Assembly: GCA_023300545.1 (NCBI GenBank)
Contig: JALZVT010000107.1
Span: 1 to 64,000 of the forward strand
Length of the DNA stretch: 64,000 bases
DNA from: Pseudomonadales bacterium
Lineage (GTDB): Bacteria; Pseudomonadota; Gammaproteobacteria; Pseudomonadales; Azotimanducaceae
Reading direction: 5' to 3'
Part shown: positions 16,501 through 24,452 of the stretch, piece by piece
How positions within the stretch are numbered: the stretch's first letter is position 1
Layout of the letters: the number at the start of each line of letters is the position of its first letter
Notes under the pieces: generated by a model
The model's input: the letters and a program-made list of their open reading frames with translations, nothing else
Databases searched by the model: none
What the model was told of the DNA's origin: nothing
Made by a program: the position numbers and the translations under genes

Positions 16501-19178
16501 CTGAGCAGACCGTATCACTGGCGATCAACGATCTGGACGAAGTCGCGCCCACCATTACTTCAGGGGACACTGCCGGTCCAATCGATGAGGGTAGCGGCTC
16601 CAACCAGTTGGTTTACAACGCAAACAGCACCGATACGGGAGATATCAGCACGGGCAGCACGATTTATAGCCTGACCGATGACGGCGATAGTAACGCCTTC
16701 ACCATTAACCCGAACAATGGCGTCGTTCGATTAATCGCAAACCCCGACTTCGAACTCCAATCCAGTTTCACCTTCACCGTGGAAGCCACTGACGCCGCCG
16801 GGAACAACAGCGAGCAGACGGTTACTCTTGCTGTGAATGATGTCGACGAGACTGGGCCGGAAATAGATTCCGGAGCAACCGCTGAACCCATCGACGAAAA
16901 TAGCGGGATCAATCAGATAATCTATACCGCAACGTCGAGCGAGAGCGACTTGACCTGGAGCCTGGCAGCTGGAGGCGATGCCGGTGACTTCATGATCGAT
17001 GAAAGCACCGGCCAAGTAACGTTCAACATCAACCCCGATCACGAAACACAGGCAAGTTACACCTTCACAGTAATCGCAACCGACGAGGCAGACAACGCTT
17101 CTGAACAGACTGTATCACTGGCGATCAACGATCTGGACGAAGTCGCACCAACCATCACCTCTCCCGCAATCGCTGATGCCATTGACGAAAACTCAGGTCC
17201 CCTTCAGTTGGTGTACACCGCCACCAGCACCGACACCGGCGACATCAGCACCGGCTCAACCGAGTACAGTCTGGCCGGCCCAGATGCTGATGCGTTCACT
17301 ATCAGCGCAACCAGCGGCGCTGTGACATTGATCGCCAACCCGGACTTTGAGGTGCAACCGAGCTACTCATTCACGGTTGTCGCGACCGATGAGGCAGGCA
17401 ACTTCAGCGAGCAAGCGGTTACGCTTGCTGTGGATGATGTGGCCGAGAGTGGGCCGGATATAACATCTGGAGCCACCGCTGCAGCCATCGACGAAAACAG
17501 CGGAATGAATCAAGTAATCTACAACGCGCAGGCAGGCGAGATTGTGACCTGGAGCCTGGCACCTGGTGCCGACAGCGCTTTGAGCATTAATCCAAATACC
17601 GGCGCCGTGACGCTCGCCGTCAACCCTGATCACGAAACACTGCCCAGTTACGCATTTACGGTGGTTGCCACCAATTCAGCAACAACCCCCATCAGTTCGC
17701 AACAGGCTGTGACCCTGGATATCAACGACCTGGACGAAATCGCACCAACCATTACCTCCGGTGCGACTGCTGACACGATCGATGAGGATAGTGGTGCCAA
17801 TCAGGTGGTGTATACCGCCACCAGCACCGACACTGACGACATCAGCACCGGTTCAACCCAGTATAGCTTGGCGGGCCCGGATGCTGATGAGTTCAGCATC
17901 GATGCAACGAGCGGCGCTGTGACATTGATCGACAACCCCGACTTTGAACTCCAATCCAGTTTCACATTCACCGTGGAAGCCACTGACGCCGCAGGAAATA
18001 GCAGCCAACAAGAAGTCACTCTCGACATCAACGAACTTGATGAAGGTCAACCCAGCGTTGTCAGTGTTGAACTTACCGACGCGATCGGCGCCGCAGACAA
18101 CGTACTCAATGCCGGCGACACCATACGCGTGACCGTGACTCTAGACAGCCCTGTTACCGTAGATGACACAGACGGGACGCCACAGATCAGCCTGGCTATC
18201 GGCGCCACGACTGTGGTTGCAGACTTCGTCACTGGTGGTGACCCGGAGGAGCTCCTGTTTGAATACGTGATCCAGGCCGGCGATAACGATGCCGATGGCA
18301 TCAGCATTCCGACTAACGCCCTGAGCGCTAACGGTGGTTCAATAACCGACGCACTCGACAATGCCGCAGACCTCGACCACGCGGAGGTCGCAGACAACGA
18401 CGAGTTCATAGTAGACACCATCGCGCCAACGCTAGATTCGAGCAGCCCGACAGACGACGCCATCGACGTGCTTATCGGCGCTGATATCGTGCTGACCTTC
18501 GCCGAAGACGTAACAGCAGCCAGCGGCAGCATCACCATTAGCGACGGCACCGACTCACTGATAATTGACGTTGCCGACGCAACGCAGGTCGATGTGAACG
18601 GCGCCGTGGTCACCATCAACCCAACTACCGACCTTGATCCTAACAGCACCTACAATGTACAGATCGATGCGGACGCATTCGTTGACACCGCAGGCAACGG
18701 CTTCGCGGGCATCGATAATGAAACTGATCTGAATTTCGACACCGAGATTGCTATCGCCCCCTCCGCCACCGACTCGACCACTGTCGTTTTCGATCTGCCA
18801 GAAGGCGATCTTGCCAGCCTCAGTGGACGCCAGTTCGGTGTGGCCACCAGCGACGACATTAATATCCTTGTTGCCAGCCAATCGACCTTGAGCGGCGTAC
18901 AGCGCTTCAGCGGCGCGGACGACCTCGGCAGCGATAGCCGCATCACGCTGGTCAGCGACAGTGCCGAAGTGGAAGTCTATTGGGAAACCGACGCCGATAC
19001 TGCGGCACTATTCGAAGGCAGTTCCTTTGAACGAACAACTGAAGTCGATAATGACAGCCCCGGATTGTTCGAAAATTCCTCTGACCTGGAGCTTTTCGGC
19101 AATCAAAACGCTGATCTGGATCAGCTCAATCTCACTGACCTGCCGATTGGAATTCTGACGTCGCAGGGATTGGTGTGA
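13596..19178 (+). CDS. Giant surface adhesin with 13 cadherin-like repeats, probable type I secretion substrate
   Basis: An 1860-residue protein. Residues 1-150 form an N-terminal domain like the BapA/LapA prefix region, followed by a hydrophobic, glycine-rich stretch at about 151-175 ending in eight glycines. Residues 195 to about 1483 are 13 tandem cadherin-like domains, each opening with PxITS...IDENSG and closing with FTVIATDxxGNxSxQxVSL. A further Ig-like domain (about 1485-1605) and an SbsA-type Ig domain (IAPTLDSSSP, about 1605-1715) follow, then a unique C-terminus of some 140 residues. No RTX nonapeptide repeats are visible. The ABC/HlyD/TolC genes downstream suggest export by type I secretion. 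The cadherin folds imply calcium-dependent rigidity and cell or surface adhesion. The stop overlaps the GTG start of the sulfotransferase gene. Confidence 0.88.
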   Translation: MNSPAVLNDIALTKQLPDGTIEWVTLQAVGQKEPASAGVSYTLIDRSRSYEAPQSLRLERRGEDLVVDSEGSELLVITGFFAAVGTSFFPEPDIASGAGPFSGPAITPDTETVRDSSGGPLIVWGGESDANDQRAEQEAASLVEESGVSPWVWVGAGLGLLGIAAAAGGGGGGGGDDTLTPTPGPTPPEPSDTTPPQITSSETAAAIDENSSAGQAVYSAVATDAAAVTWSLTGTDAALFSINASTGVVTLVENPDFETQPSYEFTVVATDAEGNQSQQSVALAVNDLNDAAPRITSGAIAATLEENSGSNQAVYTATAEGSVTWSLGTGGNAAQLSINANNGVVTLSTNPDHETQSSFSFTVIATDADGNRSEQPVNLTITDLDEVAPTITSGAATQAITENAGAGQLVYTATSTDTGDIGSGPISFSLAQVGDATAFTIDSVSGAVTLVENPNFETQSRFDFTVIATDGAGNSSQQSVSLIVSDVDDTAPSITSGAIANPIDENSGADQAIYTAAAEGLVTWSLDAGVNSADLSIDASSGVVTLATDPDNETQADYTFTVIATDAVGNSSQQIVSLAVNNLDEVGPSITSSATANAINENSGAGQLVYIATSTDNGDVSTGTTQYSLAPGADAAAFSINATSGAVTLIGNPDFETQSSYMFTVIATDAAGNSTQQAVSLAVSDVDENAPQITSGSTAVPIDENIGVDQTIFTATALDAATWSLAPGGDASVLSIDANSGVVTLDIDPDHETQPSYAFTVIATNAAGNSSQQTVSLAVNDLDEVAPTITSQATANAINENSGAGQVVYIATSTDTGDISNGPTQYTLAGPDAAAFNINVTSGAVTLIGNPDFETQASYSFTVIATDAAGNSTQQAVSLDVNNLDDNAPEVTSGATATPIDENIGVDQVIYGATASEGVTWSLGSGGDAGAFSINTNTGDVTFNINPDHETQASYSFTVIATDEADNASEQTVSLAINDLDEVAPTITSGDTAGPIDEGSGSNQLVYNANSTDTGDISTGSTIYSLTDDGDSNAFTINPNNGVVRLIANPDFELQSSFTFTVEATDAAGNNSEQTVTLAVNDVDETGPEIDSGATAEPIDENSGINQIIYTATSSESDLTWSLAAGGDAGDFMIDESTGQVTFNINPDHETQASYTFTVIATDEADNASEQTVSLAINDLDEVAPTITSPAIADAIDENSGPLQLVYTATSTDTGDISTGSTEYSLAGPDADAFTISATSGAVTLIANPDFEVQPSYSFTVVATDEAGNFSEQAVTLAVDDVAESGPDITSGATAAAIDENSGMNQVIYNAQAGEIVTWSLAPGADSALSINPNTGAVTLAVNPDHETLPSYAFTVVATNSATTPISSQQAVTLDINDLDEIAPTITSGATADTIDEDSGANQVVYTATSTDTDDISTGSTQYSLAGPDADEFSIDATSGAVTLIDNPDFELQSSFTFTVEATDAAGNSSQQEVTLDINELDEGQPSVVSVELTDAIGAADNVLNAGDTIRVTVTLDSPVTVDDTDGTPQISLAIGATTVVADFVTGGDPEELLFEYVIQAGDNDADGISIPTNALSANGGSITDALDNAADLDHAEVADNDEFIVDTIAPTLDSSSPTDDAIDVLIGADIVLTFAEDVTAASGSITISDGTDSLIIDVADATQVDVNGAVVTINPTTDLDPNSTYNVQIDADAFVDTAGNGFAGIDNETDLNFDTEIAIAPSATDSTTVVFDLPEGDLASLSGRQFGVATSDDINILVASQSTLSGVQRFSGADDLGSDSRITLVSDSAEVEVYWETDADTAALFEGSSFERTTEVDNDSPGLFENSSDLELFGNQNADLDQLNLTDLPIGILTSQGLV
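14181..18046 (+). repeat. Thirteen tandem cadherin-like coding repeats, about 300 bases each, with a 600-base higher-order period
   Basis: Repeat starts are recognised by the encoded motif P-x-I-T-S followed by IDENSG or a variant. From the second repeat on, two forms alternate. A shorter form has a core like AEGxVTWSL. A longer form carries TSTDTGDIS(T/S)GxTxYSL. This makes a two-domain unit of about 200 residues. Part of repeats 8 and 10 is about nine-tenths identical at DNA level exactly 600 bases apart (about 16419-16558 and 17019-17158), which indicates recent duplication or gene conversion. This is protein-coding repetition, not CRISPR. Confidence 0.85.
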
Positions 19179-21379
19179 CGGATGCAACCAAGTGCCAACT
19201 GCACGATACGCAATTAGAGAAGTGGCTCAAAAACGATGAAATAGCGACGGCGGAGGCGTGGCTCGAGGAGAAACGCAGGGAGCTTGACCCCGAGCGCTGG
19301 TGCGTTCTGCTAAGCAACTGGGCGCGACATTTAGCTTTTGCTGATCGCCACGCGCAAGCCGAGGAATGGCTGCGCAGCGGAGTTCGGCAATACCCTGGCA
19401 ATCTGGAGCTACTTGGCCGACTTGCGGAACTGGTAAAAATACAGGGACGTACACGCGAAGCCATGGCATTGCTTCGTCGCGCGATAGCAGTGGCGAGCGA
19501 CGATGACGAGCAGTGTTTTACACAGTGGCTACGCCTGTCAGCACTCGCGTTGTCAGTAAACCCGCCCCTTGCAAAGATTGCCGCGGAGCAAGCAAATGAA
19601 TTGCTAACACGCTTAAAGCAAACCTCCGGGATGAGCGAAGATGACGGCAGCGAGCGAGCGCTGCAGCTCGAACTGGCCCTGGCGAACTGTGAGGCCCACA
19701 GCGAGAAGGTAAGCGTAGCGGAAGCCCGTTATCAGCACATACTTGAGCAGCAACCGCAGCAGCTTGGCGCCTTGCAAGGGCTTGGTCAGTTGATGTTGCA
19801 GCACGGCCGCATTGACGAGGCTATTGCACTGTTCGAACGGCTCAAGGCGGCCGACGCCGGGCAAGGCTACGGTGCGCTAATGCGTGTACGCCGATTTCCA
19901 GGCGATGTAGAGACACTAAATCGGCTCGAGAACCTAGCACGTACCCCGGGGTTCGAAGGCTCGGTTCGCACCGGATTGCTGTTCCAGCTCGCTGCTGCCT
20001 GGGAGAACCGCGGCTGCTACGAAAAAGCGTTCGCGCTTGCTGACGAAGCAAACGATGCCGCGCGCCGGATGCTGAACTACAACGCCGATCAACACCGTCA
20101 GCGCTGCGCGCGGATTCGTCACGCTTACCCAAAGACGCTGTATCAACATCGTAACCACAGTGGCGTCTCCTCAGAGCTTCCCGTGTTTGTGGTTGGCATG
20201 CCGCGCTCAGGCACCACACTTGTCGAGCAAATTCTTGCAAGCCACAGCGCTATCCACGGCGCCGGTGAATTAGGCACTATTCCACAGCTCATTGCCGGGT
20301 TTGAGCGCTGGGAACGACGCACAGGTTCCGGACGGCACTATCCCGATTGCGTAGATGATCTGGACCCAACTGTACTACGCGGTATCGCCGAACGTACGCT
20401 GCAGGACCTAAGGGCTCACGACCCTGATGCAGCCTACGTGGTCGATAAACTGCCACACAATTTTGAGCACATCGGTCTGATTCGCCTGGTGTTTCCAAAC
20501 GCAAAGATCATTTCGGTACGTCGCGATCCCCGCGATATCGCAATATCCAATTTTCTCATGGACTACGCCGCCAAACACAGCGGCATGGGGTTTGCCTACG
20601 ATCTGGATTGGATCGGACAGCAACTCACAGACCATAACGCGCTAATGCAGCACTGGCACGCAGTGTGCCCGGGCGAAATATTAGAGATCAACTACGAAGA
20701 CCTGGTCGACAACCCTGAAGCAGGTGCCCGCAAAATGTTGGCCTACATAGGCGTCGACTGGGAACCGCAGATCCTCGACTTTCACACCCTGGATCGCTCT
20801 GTTAAGACCGCGAGTGTTTGGCAAGTTCGCCAGCCCCTGTACACAAGTTCGAAAAATCGCTGGCAGCTCTACAGCAGCCACCTGCAGCCTTTGATCGCCG
20901 CAACAAATCGTCCCATGCGCAGTGAGCCCATTGAGATGATCACCCTGCCTGTACCGGGTTTGCTGAACACTGGGGTCGATCTGTTCCGCCGCGGTGACCT
21001 CGATGGTGCAGAGTACCGCTTCAAGCAATTGCTCCAGCACGCGCCAGATCACGCAGCCGCTGGCTATATGCTGGGGGTGGTCTATGTGCAGAAGGGTTCG
21101 CTGGTCGCGGGTGTGAAATTACTGGAAGATGCGTTGCAGCGTTGCCCGTGGAATCGTCACTGGCAGGCCGATCTGGCCAAAGCTTACCGGCTAACCGGCC
21201 GATCCCGCGACGCAGACGCATTGACCGTCAGCACGGCGACCGTCGGCACGGCGGTTGCGGGGCGGCCCACCGACGATATGAGGCAACAGTCCAATTCCGG
21301 ACCTGTGGGTCTCGACTATCTCTACTTTTCGGAAGAATCAGCATGCGCAAACTCTGGGCCCTCCTCGCCTACCGGCTAA
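19175..21379 (+). CDS. TPR-containing sulfotransferase
   Basis: A 734-residue protein. Residues 1-330 are helical, TPR-like repeats (AMALLRRAIAVAS, LGALQGLGQLMLQHGRIDEAI). Residues 337-349 read VFVVGMPRSGTTL, the 5'-PAPS phosphosulfate-binding loop, and ISVRRDPRDIAISNF supplies the 3'-phosphate-binding segment, so the middle is a sulfotransferase of the Sulfotransfer_3 type. Further TPR-like repeats fill about 600-700. There is no signal peptide, so it should act in the cytoplasm. The start is a GTG overlapping the adhesin stop (GTGA), and its 3' end overlaps the TolC-like gene by 37 bases. The position inside a secretion operon suggests that it sulfates the adhesin or a surface glycan; the acceptor is inference. 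Confidence 0.88.
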   Translation: MTDATKCQLHDTQLEKWLKNDEIATAEAWLEEKRRELDPERWCVLLSNWARHLAFADRHAQAEEWLRSGVRQYPGNLELLGRLAELVKIQGRTREAMALLRRAIAVASDDDEQCFTQWLRLSALALSVNPPLAKIAAEQANELLTRLKQTSGMSEDDGSERALQLELALANCEAHSEKVSVAEARYQHILEQQPQQLGALQGLGQLMLQHGRIDEAIALFERLKAADAGQGYGALMRVRRFPGDVETLNRLENLARTPGFEGSVRTGLLFQLAAAWENRGCYEKAFALADEANDAARRMLNYNADQHRQRCARIRHAYPKTLYQHRNHSGVSSELPVFVVGMPRSGTTLVEQILASHSAIHGAGELGTIPQLIAGFERWERRTGSGRHYPDCVDDLDPTVLRGIAERTLQDLRAHDPDAAYVVDKLPHNFEHIGLIRLVFPNAKIISVRRDPRDIAISNFLMDYAAKHSGMGFAYDLDWIGQQLTDHNALMQHWHAVCPGEILEINYEDLVDNPEAGARKMLAYIGVDWEPQILDFHTLDRSVKTASVWQVRQPLYTSSKNRWQLYSSHLQPLIAATNRPMRSEPIEMITLPVPGLLNTGVDLFRRGDLDGAEYRFKQLLQHAPDHAAAGYMLGVVYVQKGSLVAGVKLLEDALQRCPWNRHWQADLAKAYRLTGRSRDADALTVSTATVGTAVAGRPTDDMRQQSNSGPVGLDYLYFSEESACANSGPSSPTG

Positions 21380-22659
21380 CCATTGGACTGCTTGCCGGCG
21401 CATTGGCCACCATCGGTGGTGCTGGTGCACAAGCGACGGAGTCTGTGGATGGACTAGATGGCCTGGTTGCAGCACTCCAGGCCACCACAAGCAATCACCC
21501 GGCGCTCGCGAGCGAATCTGCGAAGGTACTTGCCGCGCACTATGCCGCCAGTGCAGAGCGCACCCAGCGGTTTCCTTCACTTTCGGTGCAAGCCCAGCAG
21601 TTTACAAGTGGCGGTCGATCGACAGTGGCAGGCGAAGACCTGACGCGCCCGGCGATTGTGCGGCTAAGACAGCCACTATGGTCGTTCGGTCGCATAAAAA
21701 GCAGCATCGCGGTGGCCAACGCGGGATTGAATACTGGCAAGGCAGATCAGCTGCGCGTACGCCGGCAGTTACTTGAAGCTACCGCAGCGGCCTATGCTGC
21801 TGTTCGTGGCAGTGCAGAGCACCTCGACATCGCGCGCAATAATGTGGTGGAACACACCAGGTTGCTCGAGCGGATTCGCGGCCGCGTGCAGGGACAGCTG
21901 GCGTCCAGCGCGGACGAGCGGCTGGCAACAACCCGACTGCTGCAGGCCAGGGGCGCACTGACGCGGGCAATGAGCGAGCTCGAGGGCGATCGGGAAGCGC
22001 TGATCGGGTTGACCCAGGTGGCGGTTGGCACCAGTCAACCGGTACCCGATAAACTTCTCAAGTTAGCCGAGAGTAACGAACTCATCGACAAAGCGATCAG
22101 CGGGCACGCCGACGTCCGACTTGCGCAACAGCAGCTTGCTGAAGCTGAGGCAGAGATCCAGGCCGTACGCCGGTCTGCGATGCCAACCATCTATCTGCAG
22201 GCAGACCGCTTGAATGATCAGCCGGCACTGGTTGATGATAATCAGCTCAGCGTTGTGTTCGAGGCATCCCTTGACAGCTTTGGGTTCGGCACCCGCCGAC
22301 GCACCAACGAAGCCAAGGCAAGGCAAAGGGCGGCCGAGGCAGAGGTTGCCGCTACGAAGGTTGAATTGCGTCGCGAGTTAAGCGCGTTACAACGAAATCG
22401 GCGCCTGCAGAGTGAGTTGATTGAACTTCACCAACAAGCCAGCGACGACCTCGAAGCGTTGTTGACCTCCTACCAGAGCCAGTACGATAGCGGTACCAAA
22501 AGCTGGCTTGATCTATTGAATATTCAGCGCGAGCTGTTCGAACAACGCAGCCAACTACTGCAGGCGCACAACGATTGGACTATTCAATCGCTCCAGCTCA
22601 GCGCACGAACAGGTGGCCTGGATGCGCTGGTTGAGGTCGACGGACTTTTTGATGGATGA
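21343..22659 (+). CDS. TolC family outer membrane efflux protein of a type I secretion system
   Basis: A 438-residue protein starting at ATG 21343, with GGAAG eight bases upstream. The same frame is open from 21142, but the upstream part lacks export features, while this start gives a clean signal peptide cut near AGAQA (residues 27-31). The mature protein has the duplicated long amphipathic helices of TolC (AAAYAAVRGSAEHLDIARNN, RLAQQQLAEAEAEIQAVRRS, LLTSYQSQYDSGTKSWLDLL). It should form the trimeric outer-membrane channel that docks to the HlyD-like protein. It overlaps the sulfotransferase 3' end by 37 bases and its stop overlaps the ABC gene start (ATGA). Confidence 0.9.
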   Translation: MRKLWALLAYRLTIGLLAGALATIGGAGAQATESVDGLDGLVAALQATTSNHPALASESAKVLAAHYAASAERTQRFPSLSVQAQQFTSGGRSTVAGEDLTRPAIVRLRQPLWSFGRIKSSIAVANAGLNTGKADQLRVRRQLLEATAAAYAAVRGSAEHLDIARNNVVEHTRLLERIRGRVQGQLASSADERLATTRLLQARGALTRAMSELEGDREALIGLTQVAVGTSQPVPDKLLKLAESNELIDKAISGHADVRLAQQQLAEAEAEIQAVRRSAMPTIYLQADRLNDQPALVDDNQLSVVFEASLDSFGFGTRRRTNEAKARQRAAEAEVAATKVELRRELSALQRNRRLQSELIELHQQASDDLEALLTSYQSQYDSGTKSWLDLLNIQRELFEQRSQLLQAHNDWTIQSLQLSARTGGLDALVEVDGLFDG

Positions 22660-24452
22660 GCAAGCCAGTGGTTGAGCAAATGCAGGTTCCCCAGACCGCG
22701 ATCAAGGATAATCTGGCAGGCCGACTGGTCTGGCAGGAGTTGTTCCGCGAGCGCGGCTGGCTGTGGCAGTTGGTAGTAGCCACCTGCGTGATTAATCTGT
22801 TCGCCGTATCTACCTCGCTATTTGCAATGCAGGTGTATGACCGGGTAGTGCCAACGCTTGCCTACACCACTCTGACCACATTGGCGGTGGGTATGGCCAT
22901 CGTAATCGTGCTGGATTGGACACTAAAAATAGTTCGCGCCCGAATCCTCGACAGCCTCGCCAGTGCCGTCGACAAACGCCTATCGCAGCAGGTGTTTGAG
23001 CACCTGTTGCAGCTTCGACTGGATGCACAGCCCCGCAGCCTCGGCACCCTGGCAGCCCAGATCACAAGTCTCGACACGGTCCGGCGTTTCTTCACCGCAA
23101 CGGTCATCTTTGCGCTGGTAGACCTGCCCTTTGCATTGATGTTTCTGGCTTTCATTATGGTTATCGGCGGCAAAGTCGCCTGGGTCTACGTGCTGTTGCT
23201 GCCGGCCGCGCTCCTGCTCGGACTGGTCGCTCAATGGCGATTAAAGGGGCTCGCTCGCGACCAGCTATCGCGCAGTAACGAGCGGCAAGGATTGCTCGTT
23301 GACAGTATCCGCGGTGCTGAGTCGATCCGTGCCAATAACGCAGGCGCCCGGTTTGCCGGCGAATGGCGCCAATTAACGCAAAGCATCAACCGCTACGGCG
23401 TTGCTCAGCGAGCGTTTAGCAACATGAGTGCGGTCACCACAAGCAGCCTGTCGGTTACCGCCTACGTTGCCGGTGTGGTGGTTGGCGTTGCGCAGATCGA
23501 AGCAGGCCTGTTAACGATGGGCGGCTTGATCGCCTGCACCATTCTCGGCGGCAGAGTCATCGCTCCCGTTGCGCAGAGTGTGCATCATCTTGTGCAATGG
23601 CAACACGTCAAGCAGGCGCTGCTTATGGTGCATGGCGTGCTCGCCCTCTCCCCCCAGCGACGACAGGACCAGCAACTGCTCGCACCCGCCACGCCGCCCG
23701 ACTCGCTGACCCTCGAGGATGTTCGCTTCGCCTATCAAACGTCACAGGTGAACCAATTGAACATCGACCAATTGCATTTCAGTCCGGGTGAACGTGTGCT
23801 GCTGCTGGGCCCGGTGGGCTCCGGCAAATCGACACTGCTCAAAATTCTCGCCGGTTTGTATCAACCGCAAGCCGGACGAGTACGGCTGGGTCTGGCTGAT
23901 TTGTGGGCGGTCGATCCAGAGCTTGTCAGCGCCTGGGTCGGCTATCTGCCGCAATCGGTGCAACTGTTTCGCGGCACATTGCGATCGAACCTCAGCCTGA
24001 CAGGGGCAGCCAGCGATGACCGCCTGCTCGAAATCAGCACGCAACTCGGCATAGATGCGCTGTCTGCGGACAGCGAGTTCGGCATGGACTTGCCCATCAG
24101 CGAGGGCGGCGAGGGCCTTTCCGGCGGGCAGCGTCAACTGGTGGCGCTCGCACGCGTATTCATCAATCAACCCCGTATCTGGCTGTTTGACGAACCCACC
24201 GCGTCAATGGACCGGGATATGGAACAACGGGTGTGGAAAGCTCTGGAGCAGGCGTTACGACCGGAGGACATCGTCGTTGTTAGCACCCACCGGCCAATGC
24301 TCGCCTCGAGGTTGGTCAACCGTGTCCTCATCATGCAACACGGGCGCATCGTTCAGGATGGCAGCCCTGATACCTTGCTGCCGCGAATGGCTGGCCGGCC
24401 CTCCTCGCCCACCGCAAAGGCCGCTGACAATGGACAAAATGATGCCCTCTAA
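22656..24452 (+). CDS. Type I secretion ABC transporter, permease fused to ATPase (LapB/PrtD-like)
   Basis: A 598-residue half-transporter. About residues 30-320 form a six-helix membrane domain. The ATPase follows, with Walker A GPVGSGKST at 385-393, signature LSGGQ at 488-492 and Walker B IWLFDEP (D512, E513). Bacteriocin-type C39 peptidase residues are absent, and the N-terminus is short, so processing of a double-glycine leader is not expected. It should dimerise in the inner membrane and energise export of the upstream adhesin. Start and stop overlap the neighbouring secretion genes, which indicates one operon. Confidence 0.93.
   Translation: MSKPVVEQMQVPQTAIKDNLAGRLVWQELFRERGWLWQLVVATCVINLFAVSTSLFAMQVYDRVVPTLAYTTLTTLAVGMAIVIVLDWTLKIVRARILDSLASAVDKRLSQQVFEHLLQLRLDAQPRSLGTLAAQITSLDTVRRFFTATVIFALVDLPFALMFLAFIMVIGGKVAWVYVLLLPAALLLGLVAQWRLKGLARDQLSRSNERQGLLVDSIRGAESIRANNAGARFAGEWRQLTQSINRYGVAQRAFSNMSAVTTSSLSVTAYVAGVVVGVAQIEAGLLTMGGLIACTILGGRVIAPVAQSVHHLVQWQHVKQALLMVHGVLALSPQRRQDQQLLAPATPPDSLTLEDVRFAYQTSQVNQLNIDQLHFSPGERVLLLGPVGSGKSTLLKILAGLYQPQAGRVRLGLADLWAVDPELVSAWVGYLPQSVQLFRGTLRSNLSLTGAASDDRLLEISTQLGIDALSADSEFGMDLPISEGGEGLSGGQRQLVALARVFINQPRIWLFDEPTASMDRDMEQRVWKALEQALRPEDIVVVSTHRPMLASRLVNRVLIMQHGRIVQDGSPDTLLPRMAGRPSSPTAKAADNGQNDAL

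Noticed and set aside
14181-18046. Regular 300-base repetition that could be taken for an array of non-coding repeats
   Set aside because: The repetition is an uninterrupted reading frame encoding cadherin-like domains. There are no identical short repeats with unique spacers, so it is not CRISPR.
21142-21342. N-terminal extension of the TolC-like frame inside the sulfotransferase gene
   Set aside because: The extra 67 residues are Arg-rich and unlike any export signal. ATG 21343 has a good ribosome site and a clean signal peptide.
24055-24429. Upstream extension of the HlyD-like frame
   Set aside because: It overlaps the ATPase end of the ABC gene in another phase. The family sequence and ribosome site start at 24430.
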